In this document: piece after piece, positions 8,568-17,389 of the stretch | Layout: each line of letters starts with the position of its first letter | Position numbering within the stretch: position 1 is the first letter of the stretch | Source: a bacterium | Lineage (GTDB): Bacteria; Patescibacteriota; Gracilibacteria; Peribacterales; Peribacteraceae | Assembly (NCBI GenBank): GCA_027623015.1 | Contig: JAQBVR010000002.1 | Span: 1 to 64,000, forward strand | DNA: 64,000 nucleotides | Reading direction: 5' to 3' | Notes under the pieces: generated by a model | Told to the model about the DNA's origin: nothing | The model's input: the letters and a program-made list of their open reading frames with translations, nothing else | Database searches by the model: none | Translations under genes and position numbers: made by a program

Positions 8568-10151
8568 ATGTCTTCACTATTTGTTTTCATCCCAGAGGAG
8601 GGTGAATCCCCAGCGGCTTTTCTCAAGCGTGCAGAACTAGAGAAGGGTAGTCTCGTTCTCGTCTTGACAGGAATAGACTTGATGCTTGCTGCAGATAAAG
8701 ATCTTCTTTCTATGTTTATAGATGATCTGGCGTCTATCAGTAGTCGAGTTCGCATAGCTACAAAACAGCGAAAAATAATGGAAGCGGCACGAAACCGCGG
8801 GATTCGCGTCGTAGGGAAGTTGTCGGACTTGCAGCATCTTCTTGAGGGGCATCGTAGTCTTGATGATGCAGTGCATGCGTTTTCTCCTCATGTATGGCAA
8901 CAGAAATTGCGATCAAATTTACAATCGATGGGTTTGCTTTCTCTTCCACGTATTCGTATATGGATCCTGATTGGATTGAGTTTGTCTTTGTTCTCTTTTG
9001 TCTTTCTGCGGTTACTTCCTTCTGCAACGGTACATATCTCTCCTCGTGAAGATACTATTTCACAAACTGCTAATATTTTCCTTGTTTTGTCTGGTGCAAC
9101 GGTTGATATTCCGAAACGCGTTCGAACATTAGAGCTTATGCCTATTGTTGTTTCTTCAGATCAAACACTCACATTTGATCAGATTTCGAAAGAGTTCATC
9201 GGTACGAGCGCGCGGGTTGTACTTACTATGTATAACGATACAGCAGATATTTATCCTATTCGAAAGTGGACACGTGTCATGAACCAGGCAGGTATGGTAT
9301 TTCGCATACAGGATCCCATTGTGCTCGACCCAGGTGAACGTATTTCTGTGCGAGCAGAGGCAGATGATCACGATCTCTATAATGAGATTATTGGTGAGAG
9401 AGGAAATGTACCAGAAGGGCTACGTTGGAAGCTTCCAGGACTTTCAGAAGATGAGCAAAAGCTTGTCTATGCCATTAATTCTAGTAAAGGATTTGGTGGT
9501 ACGACTGCCTTTAGAACTGTTCTTCATCAAGGTGATCTTGATATTGCTACAAAGAAACTAGAGCAAGATTTGCTAGCAACTGTAAAGCAATTGGTAGATG
9601 AGCAACGCCTTTTGTACAATGCAGCACATTTAGAGCATAATATGGAGATCTTGTATTATGATGAATTGACAAAGACTACATTTACTGGCTTCGTGCTACC
9701 TCTAGAGTTCTTAGGTGAACCAGTTACCTCCATACCGGTGAAGGGGAGTGTAGTGTATACAGCTTATGCATATAATTCACAAAAAGTTTTAAATCTACTA
9801 AGTGAAGAGCTATATTCACATGTTGAAGATGGCAAAAGATTACTAGAAGACAGTGTGACTCTCGAAAGACTTATCGCACACGTCATCGACTATAACGATA
9901 AGCTTTCGTGGATTAAACTTACTGTAGACCTTTCGGGTACTGAGCAGTTTATTCTCGATCCACTTAGTCCTACTGGTGCAAAGTTTGCAAAGCGCATTCG
10001 AGAGATGATAACAGGTAAGGAAAGTGACATTGCCGAGCGTATTATCAAAAACCTTCCTGAAGTTCGTCATGCGGAAGTATCTATTTGGCCACCGTGGAAT
10101 TCTGTATTGCCTCATATTCCATCACATATCGTTATTGAAATAGACTCTTAA
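8568..10151 (+). CDS. Membrane-anchored protein with baseplate-J-like region
   Basis: About 527 residues. The N-terminal ~110 residues form an alpha/beta cytoplasmic domain (alternating strands such as SLVLVLTGIDLML and Rossmann-like spacing). One membrane helix lies at about 130-150, and a large extracytoplasmic part follows. That part contains GERGNVPEG, the signature-like segment of Baseplate_J proteins, and ends with an IWPPW-type tail. This architecture recurs in CPR genomes in my recollection; its function is unknown. An ATG at 8568 and a GTG at 8562 are both possible starts. It sits 3 nt before the SanA-like gene, so they are cotranscribed. Confidence 0.6.
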   Translation: MSSLFVFIPEEGESPAAFLKRAELEKGSLVLVLTGIDLMLAADKDLLSMFIDDLASISSRVRIATKQRKIMEAARNRGIRVVGKLSDLQHLLEGHRSLDDAVHAFSPHVWQQKLRSNLQSMGLLSLPRIRIWILIGLSLSLFSFVFLRLLPSATVHISPREDTISQTANIFLVLSGATVDIPKRVRTLELMPIVVSSDQTLTFDQISKEFIGTSARVVLTMYNDTADIYPIRKWTRVMNQAGMVFRIQDPIVLDPGERISVRAEADDHDLYNEIIGERGNVPEGLRWKLPGLSEDEQKLVYAINSSKGFGGTTAFRTVLHQGDLDIATKKLEQDLLATVKQLVDEQRLLYNAAHLEHNMEILYYDELTKTTFTGFVLPLEFLGEPVTSIPVKGSVVYTAYAYNSQKVLNLLSEELYSHVEDGKRLLEDSVTLERLIAHVIDYNDKLSWIKLTVDLSGTEQFILDPLSPTGAKFAKRIREMITGKESDIAERIIKNLPEVRHAEVSIWPPWNSVLPHIPSHIVIEIDS

Positions 10152-10153
10152 AT

Positions 10154-10783
10154 ATGATTCCAACAGTTGCCCACCTTCGTTTATTACAATTTCTTGTTAT
10201 TACGACTTGTATAACAATTCTATTCATCATTCTGTCAACGATTTTCTATGTGTGGACTGAGTTCGATGGCAATAGTAACTTTCCTGTAGAGTGCGCTCTT
10301 GTCTTCGGAGCTTCGGTACATTCAAACGACCAACCTGGCCCAGGCATAAAGAGAAGAGTTGCCACTGCTGCAGAGTTGTATAATGATGGCTCTGTGTCTC
10401 GAATCATCGTTACTGGTGGTAAGGGCGATGCATTCAAAGACTCAGAAGCACGTGTCATGCAGCGAGAAGCAATGCGAAGGGGAGTTGATCCAGAAGATAT
10501 CTTCCTTGAAGAGACTGCTGTATCTACATGGCAAAACATTTCACACACAGTAGACCTTCGTAAGGGTTGTGACGGAGTCGTTGCTGTATCCGATAGATAC
10601 CATCTTGCAAGGATACGTCAACTAGTTGCCAAGCAGGGAGAAGTGTTGGACATTTATACATATCCAGCAGGGGATCACCCAAACGTATTTTTCGAATTTA
10701 AAAGTGTTCTGCGCGAGGCGTTCGGAATCATCTATTACACAGTAGGTGATTACACATCTTTAGATATATTTGCTGAAAAATAA
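10154..10783 (+). CDS. SanA/YdcF-family (DUF218) membrane protein
   Basis: 209 residues with one N-terminal membrane helix and a periplasmic-side DUF218 domain. Recognisable family motifs are ALVFGASV, KRRVATAAELYNDG, IIVTGGKG, the ETAVSTWQN segment and VSDRYHLAR. SanA/ElyC/YdcF proteins are linked to envelope integrity and lipid-carrier handling in other bacteria; the reaction is not settled. It starts 3 nt after the preceding envelope gene. Confidence 0.8.
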   Translation: MIPTVAHLRLLQFLVITTCITILFIILSTIFYVWTEFDGNSNFPVECALVFGASVHSNDQPGPGIKRRVATAAELYNDGSVSRIIVTGGKGDAFKDSEARVMQREAMRRGVDPEDIFLEETAVSTWQNISHTVDLRKGCDGVVAVSDRYHLARIRQLVAKQGEVLDIYTYPAGDHPNVFFEFKSVLREAFGIIYYTVGDYTSLDIFAEK

Positions 10784-10838
10784 CAACAAGTTCCTATGTA
10801 TTGTTATGTAAACAAAATGTATACCGAGCACTTCTTCG

Positions 10839-10902
10839 TTATCCACAGTCAATTGAATATTAACATAAAAAGCATTATGTTAAGTATGATGAATTGTGGA
10901 CA
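10839..10902. promoter_or_regulatory. Two DnaA-box-like sequences flanking the dif-like site
   Basis: TTATCCACA (10839-10847, + strand) is a perfect match to the classical DnaA box. TGTGGACAA (10894-10902) is the reverse complement of TTGTCCACA, one base off. They flank the dif-like palindrome. Two 9-mers could occur by chance in AT-rich DNA, so binding is unproven. Confidence 0.4.
10858..10885. other. dif: dif-like chromosome dimer resolution site
   Basis: TATTAACATAA (10858-10868), a 6-bp centre AAAGCA (10869-10874) and TTATGTTAAGT (10875-10885). This has the 11-6-11 layout of bacterial dif, and the right arm TTATGTTAA is identical to the XerD half of the known Escherichia coli site. The inner 9 bp of the arms are perfectly inverted. 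It lies about 100 bp upstream of a complete Xer recombinase gene, the arrangement known for XerS/difSL. Very likely the site where that recombinase resolves chromosome dimers. Confidence 0.85.
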
Positions 10903-10988
10903 AGTACACAAAAGGTGTTCAATCGTCCCAGAAGAGCTAAATTCTTCACTCCCCCACCATTACTGACATTACGCCACTATCACAGGCA

Positions 10989-11891
10989 ATGGATCGTTAC
11001 ATAGTTTTCCTACAAGCAGAAGAGAACAAGTCCCCTCTCACTGTTGCGAACTACCGACGTAGTTTGAACCTTCTTCTAGAGCTCATGGATGTGTCTGCTC
11101 CTGAAGATATCAATAAGATGTCTATACGTAGCCTAAAAGTCGCACTTCACTCGTCTAAGGCCCGCAAAGGCTCGGCCCTTACCATAAGTACCAAAAACTA
11201 TCATCTTACAGTACTTCGTGCCTTCCTTCGGTACCTACTTCAAGATGAAGAGCTGGAAGTGTATTCACCAGATCGTGTGCGAAGATTTAAAGAAGGAGAA
11301 CGACAAGTGAAGGTTTTATTTCATGATGAGTTGCAACGACTCCTCGAAGCACCAGACACTTCGACAAAAATTGGCAAACGCGATAAAGCTATGCTCCAGT
11401 TATTCTTTTCCACAGGGATGCGTCTTGCAGAACTTCGAAGTCTCGATCGTAAAGATCTAAACTTTGACACAAGGGAGATATCTGTTCGTGGTAAGCGTAG
11501 TAAGATCCGTGTCGTCTTTCTTTCCGATGATGCTGTCTTTGCACTGAAGGAATACCTTGAGGCTAGAATCGACCACATAACCCCCCTTTTCATTCGTAAT
11601 TTTGACAAGGCGCGCGATGCGATGCCACCGGGAGAAGAGTTTAGACTCTCTCGTATCTCCATTTACAATGCTGTAAAGAAATACGCTCGTGCTGCGGGTA
11701 TCGTATCGGATCCTTCACCACACACGCTTCGCCACTCCTTCGCTACAGATCTCCTACGCAATGGTGCAGACTTGCGTTCAGTTCAAGAGTTACTGGGACA
11801 CCAAGATCTTTCTACGACACAGATCTATACACACGTTACAAATCCTCAGCTGAAGGAGGTGCATAAGAAGTTTCATGATTCTTCTACTTAA
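10989..11891 (+). CDS. xerC: Xer-type tyrosine recombinase
   Basis: 300 residues, typical Xer length. An N-terminal SAM-like core-binding domain (about 1-95) precedes the catalytic domain, with all active residues visible: Arg in GMRLAELR, Lys in VRGKRSK, the HTLRHSF box (His and Arg), His in LGHQDLS and Tyr in QIYTHV. It resolves chromosome dimers at dif. The dif-like site directly upstream supports this as the cellular Xer and not a phage integrase. Whether it works alone or with a second Xer cannot be seen here. The 3' end overlaps the convergent gene by 8 nt. Confidence 0.92.
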   Translation: MDRYIVFLQAEENKSPLTVANYRRSLNLLLELMDVSAPEDINKMSIRSLKVALHSSKARKGSALTISTKNYHLTVLRAFLRYLLQDEELEVYSPDRVRRFKEGERQVKVLFHDELQRLLEAPDTSTKIGKRDKAMLQLFFSTGMRLAELRSLDRKDLNFDTREISVRGKRSKIRVVFLSDDAVFALKEYLEARIDHITPLFIRNFDKARDAMPPGEEFRLSRISIYNAVKKYARAAGIVSDPSPHTLRHSFATDLLRNGADLRSVQELLGHQDLSTTQIYTHVTNPQLKEVHKKFHDSST

Positions 11892-12936
11892 CCATTGGTG
11901 GTCTTGCACTGAGAATAAGTGGCTTCATTATATTTATACATTCGTAGACTCGAATAGCTACCATCTCGTTATTGATGTCGTGGCCATTTCCATTTTTATG
12001 ATATAGCGAATCTAGAACTAGAGCTATCTTCCTTCGAAATTCAGAATTTTTGTTCTCAGCATCTTGACGAGATATGTTATTTACATTATTTAGTCCAAGA
12101 GCACGTAAAAATACCATAAGATTTCCTCGAACAAAACGTTGATCTCCGTTTAGTTCAATTTCTTCTCTCAGCTCAGCAGGTTTTATTGAATATACTTGGG
12201 CATATGGCCTTTCTCTTGTTTCGATTGCTTCTTGAGCAAGGTGTTTTGCATAGGTTTTTTCTGGTAAGAAGTGCAGGACGTCATTTATAGCATCTATCTC
12301 TCTTATGCTTGAGCCTTGGTTTCTTTTGAGTACGGCAAGAGATGTGTTCTTATTCACACCCATGGCATCTAGATACGGTGTACCGATTCCATGCAATGCG
12401 AGAGTTTGCATAAGACGGATGTTAAACATTTGTCTTGCAAATTTCGTACTTCTTCTTTTATCGCTAGTGCTTACTAATTTCTCATCTTTCGCAATTCTTA
12501 GTAAATGATCTGTGATTATATCGGCTCGCTTATCTACAGTCTTTTCTTGCTGGGTTATCCTGCTTGTAACCAGATGTATATCTCTTCGTACATTTGCTCT
12601 GTGGTCTGGTAGAGTTCGAAAATTACTCTCCCCTCCTTCTTCAGTGCAGAATCCTGCAGCTGTTAGAACATACTCTGCAGAGAGAGATTCTATTCCAGAC
12701 TTCATCATTGCAGGTAATATCGACTTTGCTAGTATGTCGTCTACTAAACAGGAATCTCGAAGCGTAAACATGCATCGACTTTCAGGTGGTAATTTTCTTA
12801 GTATTGCCATTCGATCTTTTAAAGGCATCTTTGTCCAATCCCCTTCTAATCCTGTAGGCAAGACATTTTCAGTAAGTTGACCCCTTAGGTCTTTCAGGAA
12901 TCTAATTTCCGTTTCTATAAAAGCATTTATTGGCAT
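11884..12936 (-). CDS. Hypothetical protein, mostly helical
   Basis: 350 residues from the ATG at 12936 (MPINAF). No membrane segment or signal. Charged and helical, with several Cys but no clear metal cluster. Family unrecognised. The ORF-track start 12975 would sit in the -35 box of a good promoter (TTGATT-17-TATAGT), so the internal ATG 10 nt after the -10 box is preferred. Adjacent upstream is the remnant of a hydrolase gene, which marks this stretch as evolutionarily unstable. Confidence 0.65.
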   Translation of the reverse strand: MPINAFIETEIRFLKDLRGQLTENVLPTGLEGDWTKMPLKDRMAILRKLPPESRCMFTLRDSCLVDDILAKSILPAMMKSGIESLSAEYVLTAAGFCTEEGGESNFRTLPDHRANVRRDIHLVTSRITQQEKTVDKRADIITDHLLRIAKDEKLVSTSDKRRSTKFARQMFNIRLMQTLALHGIGTPYLDAMGVNKNTSLAVLKRNQGSSIREIDAINDVLHFLPEKTYAKHLAQEAIETRERPYAQVYSIKPAELREEIELNGDQRFVRGNLMVFLRALGLNNVNNISRQDAENKNSEFRRKIALVLDSLYHKNGNGHDINNEMVAIRVYECINIMKPLILSARPPMVK

Positions 12937-12946
12937 AGTGGAGGGC

Positions 12947-12975
12947 ACTATACTTGACAAAAATAATGGAATCAA
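12947..12975 (-). promoter_or_regulatory. Promoter setting the start of the 12936 gene
   Basis: On the minus strand, TTGATT (12975-12970), a 17-bp spacer and TATAGT (12952-12947). The ATG at 12936 is 10 nt beyond the -10 box, so the transcript is nearly leaderless. Confidence 0.65.
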
Positions 12976-12977
12976 GT

Positions 12978-13128
12978 CTAAAAGCTATATGATGCTAGTA
13001 ATTCATCAAACTCTACATATCCTGCTTCTGCGTTAAAATGTCCTGCATTTGGAATAAGAGAAAGTTCAATCCCTAGCAGAGCTTCGGAATCAGGTCTCTC
13101 ATGCGCTGTGCTAATTTTTCGTTATACG
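12978..13128 (-). pseudogene. Decayed C-terminus of a YdeN/RBBP9-like serine hydrolase
   Basis: Reading the minus strand, an out-of-frame pair of segments gives NEKLAQRMRDLIP and then, after a shift, LSLIPNAGHFNAEAGYVEF ending in a stop at 12980-12978. IPNAGHFNAEAG(Y)xEFxELL is the recognisable C-terminal block of the RBBP9/YdeN alpha/beta hydrolase family and includes the catalytic His. No open frame links it to an N-terminal half and no start is present, so I call it a remnant. The ORF track misses it. Confidence 0.55.
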
Positions 13129-13174
13129 CCATATTCGAGTGGTATTATCTCATAGTTTCTGTAGTATATCTTCA

Positions 13175-13660
13175 ATGATTCTCGCTTTACTCATTGCATC
13201 GGCCACTTGTTACGGTCCTAGTGACTGTGTAGCGCCTATGGTTTGTAGTTCAGGAAAGCGTGGAAGCATCCCAGGTGTATGTAGAATGACAAAGGAAACA
13301 CACCCTACAGGCGCAGATTCCATCAAGCCTATCCCCGTAGTAAATCCAAGTACATCTACACCACCCGTTCCTGCGCCTCCAGCTGCAGCACCGGCTTTCT
13401 CCCCTCCTCTAGCACCACCCGCTCCTCCTGCTGAGTTTGAGATTCCTGATGCACCTAAGCCACCAAGATTTGAGGATTCATCAAGCAGTGATGACGACGA
13501 TGCATCAAGTTCTGCATCCTCCGAATCAGATGATGACAATGATGAGGAGGTGAATCAAGGGCCTGTTGCGAAAGTGGTCAACACTATTATCGTAACCCCT
13601 GCAACTCTAATCATAGAGTCTGTGAAAGACTTCTGGTGTTTGTTGTTTGGCTGTAACTAA
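13175..13660 (+). CDS. Secreted Cys-motif protein with Pro-rich and acidic Ser/Asp linkers
   Basis: 161 residues from the ATG at 13175 (the ORF-track start at 13139 is not an ATG). A short hydrophobic leader (MILALLIASATC) could be a lipoprotein signal. A four-Cys block follows, with spacing C-x6-C-x4-C-x10-C within the first 40 mature residues. Then come a Pro/Ala-rich stretch, an acidic Ser/Asp run, and a short hydrophobic C-terminus. The Cys block resembles the C-terminal block of the lipoprotein at 28.9 kb. Function unknown. The stop overlaps that of the convergent small gene. Confidence 0.6.
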   Translation: MILALLIASATCYGPSDCVAPMVCSSGKRGSIPGVCRMTKETHPTGADSIKPIPVVNPSTSTPPVPAPPAAAPAFSPPLAPPAPPAEFEIPDAPKPPRFEDSSSSDDDDASSSASSESDDDNDEEVNQGPVAKVVNTIIVTPATLIIESVKDFWCLLFGCN

Positions 13661-13875
13661 GAAGTTCGTGGACCTGTCTCGATAGTGATAGTTACAGTGC
13701 CTGACTCTCTTCCTTTTAAGAGTCTTTCCATTTTCTTATCATTAATATTTAGAACGGCACTTCGTAATATCGCTTCTACTGAAGCTCTTGTCATAGTAAG
13801 CTTACTTTCTATGGGTATAATTATTCTCACTTTCCCAGTTACTTTGTTTGCACTGAGTATTACATCAACTTCCAT
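13657..13875 (-). CDS. Small hypothetical protein
   Basis: 72 residues, beta-rich and basic, without Cys or membrane segments. It starts 11 nt before the end of the 687-residue gene upstream on the same strand, so it is most likely translated with it as an operon. Family not recognised. The convergent neighbour's stop shares bases with this stop. Confidence 0.55.
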   Translation of the reverse strand: MEVDVILSANKVTGKVRIIIPIESKLTMTRASVEAILRSAVLNINDKKMERLLKGRESGTVTITIETGPRTS

Positions 13876-15928
13876 GCTTAACGAATGTAACGGGTATAAG
13901 TCGAATAGGTTTGTTTGGCCCAGCTGTTTCTACAAATAGAAACTCATACTTGTCTGTAAGACTTCTGGCATCTATCATGAGTTTTTCTATCATTGCTAGA
14001 GTATCTGGTGTGTGTGAAATCTCTATATCTTCTTCATTTGCTATTTCGAGTCCACACTCTCTGAGTATTTCTTCGCGTGGTGACACTCCTTGTATTAGCG
14101 GCATCGTCCACAGTCGAGATGGGATCTTACTAGTTTCGTAACCAAATTCCCTTTTTAAGGTTTTGGACCATTTCTCCATAGTAGAATGCAGCAATGAGTT
14201 CGCGCTTTCAAACTCCCCTCCTGTTGCTGCATTTAATTGCCTTGCTCCAGATGCATTCAGTCTTTCTACAGTTTGCAGATATAAGTGCCCTTTATCGTTA
14301 TATATTTCTGATCCATCTTCTGCTTCCCCTCCTGCTAAGTGATGCTTTGCAACATTTATTGATTTGCATGTAAAGTTTAGTACATTTTGTACATTTGAAA
14401 TATGTACATATACAACAAGATTACCATTTGGATTTTTTTTGTTTTTCAGTAGAGCTAGAAAATTTTCTCTTAGCCTTTGAATATCATGAGGGTTAAACAA
14501 TTTCGCGCCCATATCGTCTAGCGAAATTGACTTAACACTATCCCCCTTTAACCTGAGAGCAAGCAAGCCATTGCGCATGGACTTACGTGCTGTCAATACT
14601 AACTGACTTCTAGGAATATCTAGTTCATCTTGTAACTTTGCAAGAATTGGTGCTAGTTCTCGCACTGCATTCTCTTCTTCCAACTTTGCGTCTAGCTCAG
14701 TATGGGAAGCATATGATGCAGATGCTTCTTCTTCTCTTTCGTAGCTATCTACAGCACCCCAGTCAGCTATGTCTTCGGGAATATTGTTAAGATCTTCACT
14801 ATGTACAAATACTTGTACTATGTACTCATAGCCATACTGACTTATGTCTACTTCATCCGTTCTCATCATAATTTGCAGCCGCGTCTTTCCAGGCATGTTA
14901 TTTGAGATGTACTCAAGATCATTTCTTAGTTCTGTAAAATCGGGGGTCTTTGCTTCTAGATCTCTAGTATAAGCAAGTGTTGCTACTATATTCTTTTGAT
15001 ATTCACTAGTAGGAGACATCACCAAACCTATATCTTTCATAGGATTCTTTTCAAATTCTGTTGTTAATGCAGCGTGAAGTTTTTCATGATTCATCTGCAT
15101 ATAGTTGATTGCAGGTTCCACTACCTCATTCTTTACTTTCTGCTTTTTAGTATCTTCCTCCTCCTGCTCAATCTTCTTAGCATAGGTTACCAAAACCCAC
15201 TCTCCACTATCTATAGCACTCTCTATTTTGGTTTTTACATACCCTACTTCATTAAAAGTGATTGCAAACTCTTCAGCATTTTCTATATACACAACATTTC
15301 CCGCTTTCCGGAGTGCCTGTATTTCCTCAACGATGCGATCGAGAAAAATTCCTCCATCGCCACATGTAGTTTTTGCTACTCGATGCTCCTTTTTTACATA
15401 CCCATTTTCTTTTGTGAGCCATGCACGTTCTGCGTCATGCGTTACTATCTTTAGATCCAAAGACTCTCCTTCGTCTTCTGGAAAGATCATTTCGATAGCA
15501 TTACGTGGAGCTTCCATCCTTCTTACTGCTTCTTCTTTACCTTCTTCATTTCTCTTAATTCTTTCTGCAATTAGATCAATTCGAATCATAATCTTTTCTA
15601 GGAAATCTTTCCATGTCTTACTTTCTACAGGTAGCCCTAATTCCGTATTAGGAAAGTCGAGATCTTCAACGTAGATCTCAACTGGTATAGAATCATAGGA
15701 AAGATAATCGACCCTTACAATAGCTCTTCCTTCTTCTTTCTTTAGGGCAAATCCTAAAAAGATATATCTTACATCTAAATTATACCTCTCAAGTTGTAAC
15801 TGTAATCCATTTCGTAAGTATCTTTCTAACTCACTTCCTCCATTTTTTACGCTGACTTCTTTATCATCAGGAGATAATTCCCCCTGTTGTCTCTCATGTT
15901 GAAGCCGAGAAAATTCGTCATCAGACAT
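13865..15928 (-). CDS. Large hypothetical cytoplasmic protein
   Basis: 687 residues, highly charged, with helical and mixed segments and no signal peptide or membrane helix. There is a Glu/Lys-rich region around 255-280. I see no catalytic motif I can name. It leads a two-gene operon with the 72-residue gene (11-nt overlap). The upstream intergenic DNA contains a short perfect palindrome (AGAACAA-G-TTGTTCT at about 15940) that might be an operator. Confidence 0.65.
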   Translation of the reverse strand: MSDDEFSRLQHERQQGELSPDDKEVSVKNGGSELERYLRNGLQLQLERYNLDVRYIFLGFALKKEEGRAIVRVDYLSYDSIPVEIYVEDLDFPNTELGLPVESKTWKDFLEKIMIRIDLIAERIKRNEEGKEEAVRRMEAPRNAIEMIFPEDEGESLDLKIVTHDAERAWLTKENGYVKKEHRVAKTTCGDGGIFLDRIVEEIQALRKAGNVVYIENAEEFAITFNEVGYVKTKIESAIDSGEWVLVTYAKKIEQEEEDTKKQKVKNEVVEPAINYMQMNHEKLHAALTTEFEKNPMKDIGLVMSPTSEYQKNIVATLAYTRDLEAKTPDFTELRNDLEYISNNMPGKTRLQIMMRTDEVDISQYGYEYIVQVFVHSEDLNNIPEDIADWGAVDSYEREEEASASYASHTELDAKLEEENAVRELAPILAKLQDELDIPRSQLVLTARKSMRNGLLALRLKGDSVKSISLDDMGAKLFNPHDIQRLRENFLALLKNKKNPNGNLVVYVHISNVQNVLNFTCKSINVAKHHLAGGEAEDGSEIYNDKGHLYLQTVERLNASGARQLNAATGGEFESANSLLHSTMEKWSKTLKREFGYETSKIPSRLWTMPLIQGVSPREEILRECGLEIANEEDIEISHTPDTLAMIEKLMIDARSLTDKYEFLFVETAGPNKPIRLIPVTFVKHGS

Positions 15929-16174
15929 GAAGAAAGCCTACCAGAACAAGTTGTTCTTACAAGGAGAAAGAGCGTTAGAGCCCTTAAGCTAGCTCAAAAC
16001 GCACTATTCCGCTCTTCTAACGCCTATTTGCCCGATAGCAGAGCTACGTATAGTACTTCAGGATACAATGAGTCACTTCAGCAAATTACAGTGAATAAAA
16101 TTGAATATCTTGAAAGACATATACATGAGAAGAAAGATCAGCTTTTCACTGGAATCTTCCGATCGAACGTTCCT

Positions 16175-17335
16175 CTATGCCCTCTTTCGGATAGTTATAC
16201 GCAGGAACTTACGCTTTCCTACGCGAACTACACCTTCTTGTACTACCGAGTCTGTTGACGTTATTGCTTTGTCGTTTAACTTGATCCCCCCTTGCTCTAC
16301 CAAGCGCCTAGCTTCAGAAGTCGATAGAACTGTCTTTGTTTTGACAAGGAACTTGATGAGGTCATCACCTTTAGCGGCCTCTGCCTCTGGCATGTCATCA
16401 GGAGTCCCCTTCTCTGTGAAGACTTTTGTAAATTCTTCTTCTGCTTTATCAGCTTCTTTTGTTGAGTGGTACATTGTCACGATCTCTTTTGCGAGTCGGA
16501 CTTTGGCATCTCTTGGGGCTCCTTTGAGGATGGACTTGATCTCACTTTCCTCTATGTCTGTACAACATTCGAAGTATACAGGCATGAGATCATCGTTTAT
16601 CGACATAAGTGCTCCAAACATATCGTTTGGTTTGTCGTCGAGATACACACAGTTCTCGTAGGATTTACTCATTTTACGCCCGTCGGTTCCCTCTATGAGT
16701 GGTGTTGTTAGGACGAACTTCTCACGCTTGCCCATATTCTTCTGCAGAGTTCTTCCAACTAACATATTAAATTCTTGGTCTGTCCCACCAATTTCACAGT
16801 CAACATCTAAGTGCAGTGAATCGTACCCAACAAGTAATGGATACATAAACTCATGCATAGCGATTGGTTGATCATTTGCAATGCGTTCTTTAAACATCGC
16901 TCTTTGAGACATTTGTTGGTATGTGAAATTTGAGCTTATCTTTGCAAGATCTTCAAATCCTAATTTTTCAAGCCATTCGTGGTTATAGCATACTTCGACT
17001 TTTGAAAAGTCTATCACTTTCTCAGCTTGCTTCTTGTACGTCTTAAAATTTTCTTCAACTCCCTTTCGTGTTAGAGGCTGGCGCATGGATTCCTTACCTG
17101 TAGGATCTCCTATCATTGCTGTGAAACTTCCAATAAGTAATATGGCTTTATGCCCTGCATCTGCGAAAGCTTGTAATTTTCTCATTGAAATAGAGTGTCC
17201 TAGGTGAATGCGTGAACCTGTTGGGTCTATTCCCCAGTAGACTCTTAGCTTCTTTCCACCAGAAAGTTTCTTCTCTGCTAGATCTGCAGGGATCACTTTT
17301 GCGACGCCACGTGTGAGGAGGTCCTTATTATCCAT
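16175..17335 (-). CDS. tyrS: Tyrosyl-tRNA synthetase
   Basis: Class I aminoacyl-tRNA synthetase charging tRNA-Tyr, 386 residues. The HIGH box is HLGHS after WGIDPTGSRI. KMSKS is intact (GRKMSKSYEN), and the tyrosine-site segment GGTDQEFN is present. The last ~65 residues are an S4 RNA-binding domain (SEARRLVEQGGIKLN). The N-terminal pattern is that of the TyrS2/TyrZ-like subgroup. Divergent from the pseudouridine synthase gene with a 54-bp shared promoter region. Confidence 0.95.
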   Translation of the reverse strand: MDNKDLLTRGVAKVIPADLAEKKLSGGKKLRVYWGIDPTGSRIHLGHSISMRKLQAFADAGHKAILLIGSFTAMIGDPTGKESMRQPLTRKGVEENFKTYKKQAEKVIDFSKVEVCYNHEWLEKLGFEDLAKISSNFTYQQMSQRAMFKERIANDQPIAMHEFMYPLLVGYDSLHLDVDCEIGGTDQEFNMLVGRTLQKNMGKREKFVLTTPLIEGTDGRKMSKSYENCVYLDDKPNDMFGALMSINDDLMPVYFECCTDIEESEIKSILKGAPRDAKVRLAKEIVTMYHSTKEADKAEEEFTKVFTEKGTPDDMPEAEAAKGDDLIKFLVKTKTVLSTSEARRLVEQGGIKLNDKAITSTDSVVQEGVVRVGKRKFLRITIRKRA

Positions 17336-17389
17336 ATATTTAGTCTACAGGTATTCGTTATCCCTGAGAATATAATCTATAGTTACTCC

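Noticed and set aside
13210-13539. 109-residue minus-strand Ser/Gly/Ala-rich ORF
   Set aside because: It is the antisense of the Pro/Ser/Asp-rich linker of the secreted Cys-motif protein.
15887-16258. 123-residue + strand ORF between the 687-residue gene and tyrS
   Set aside because: It overlaps both minus-strand genes at its ends, has no promoter or family signal, and its C-terminus is the antisense of tyrS. The ~245-bp gap does contain inverted pieces (GCGTTAGA/TCTAACGC) but no gene I can support.
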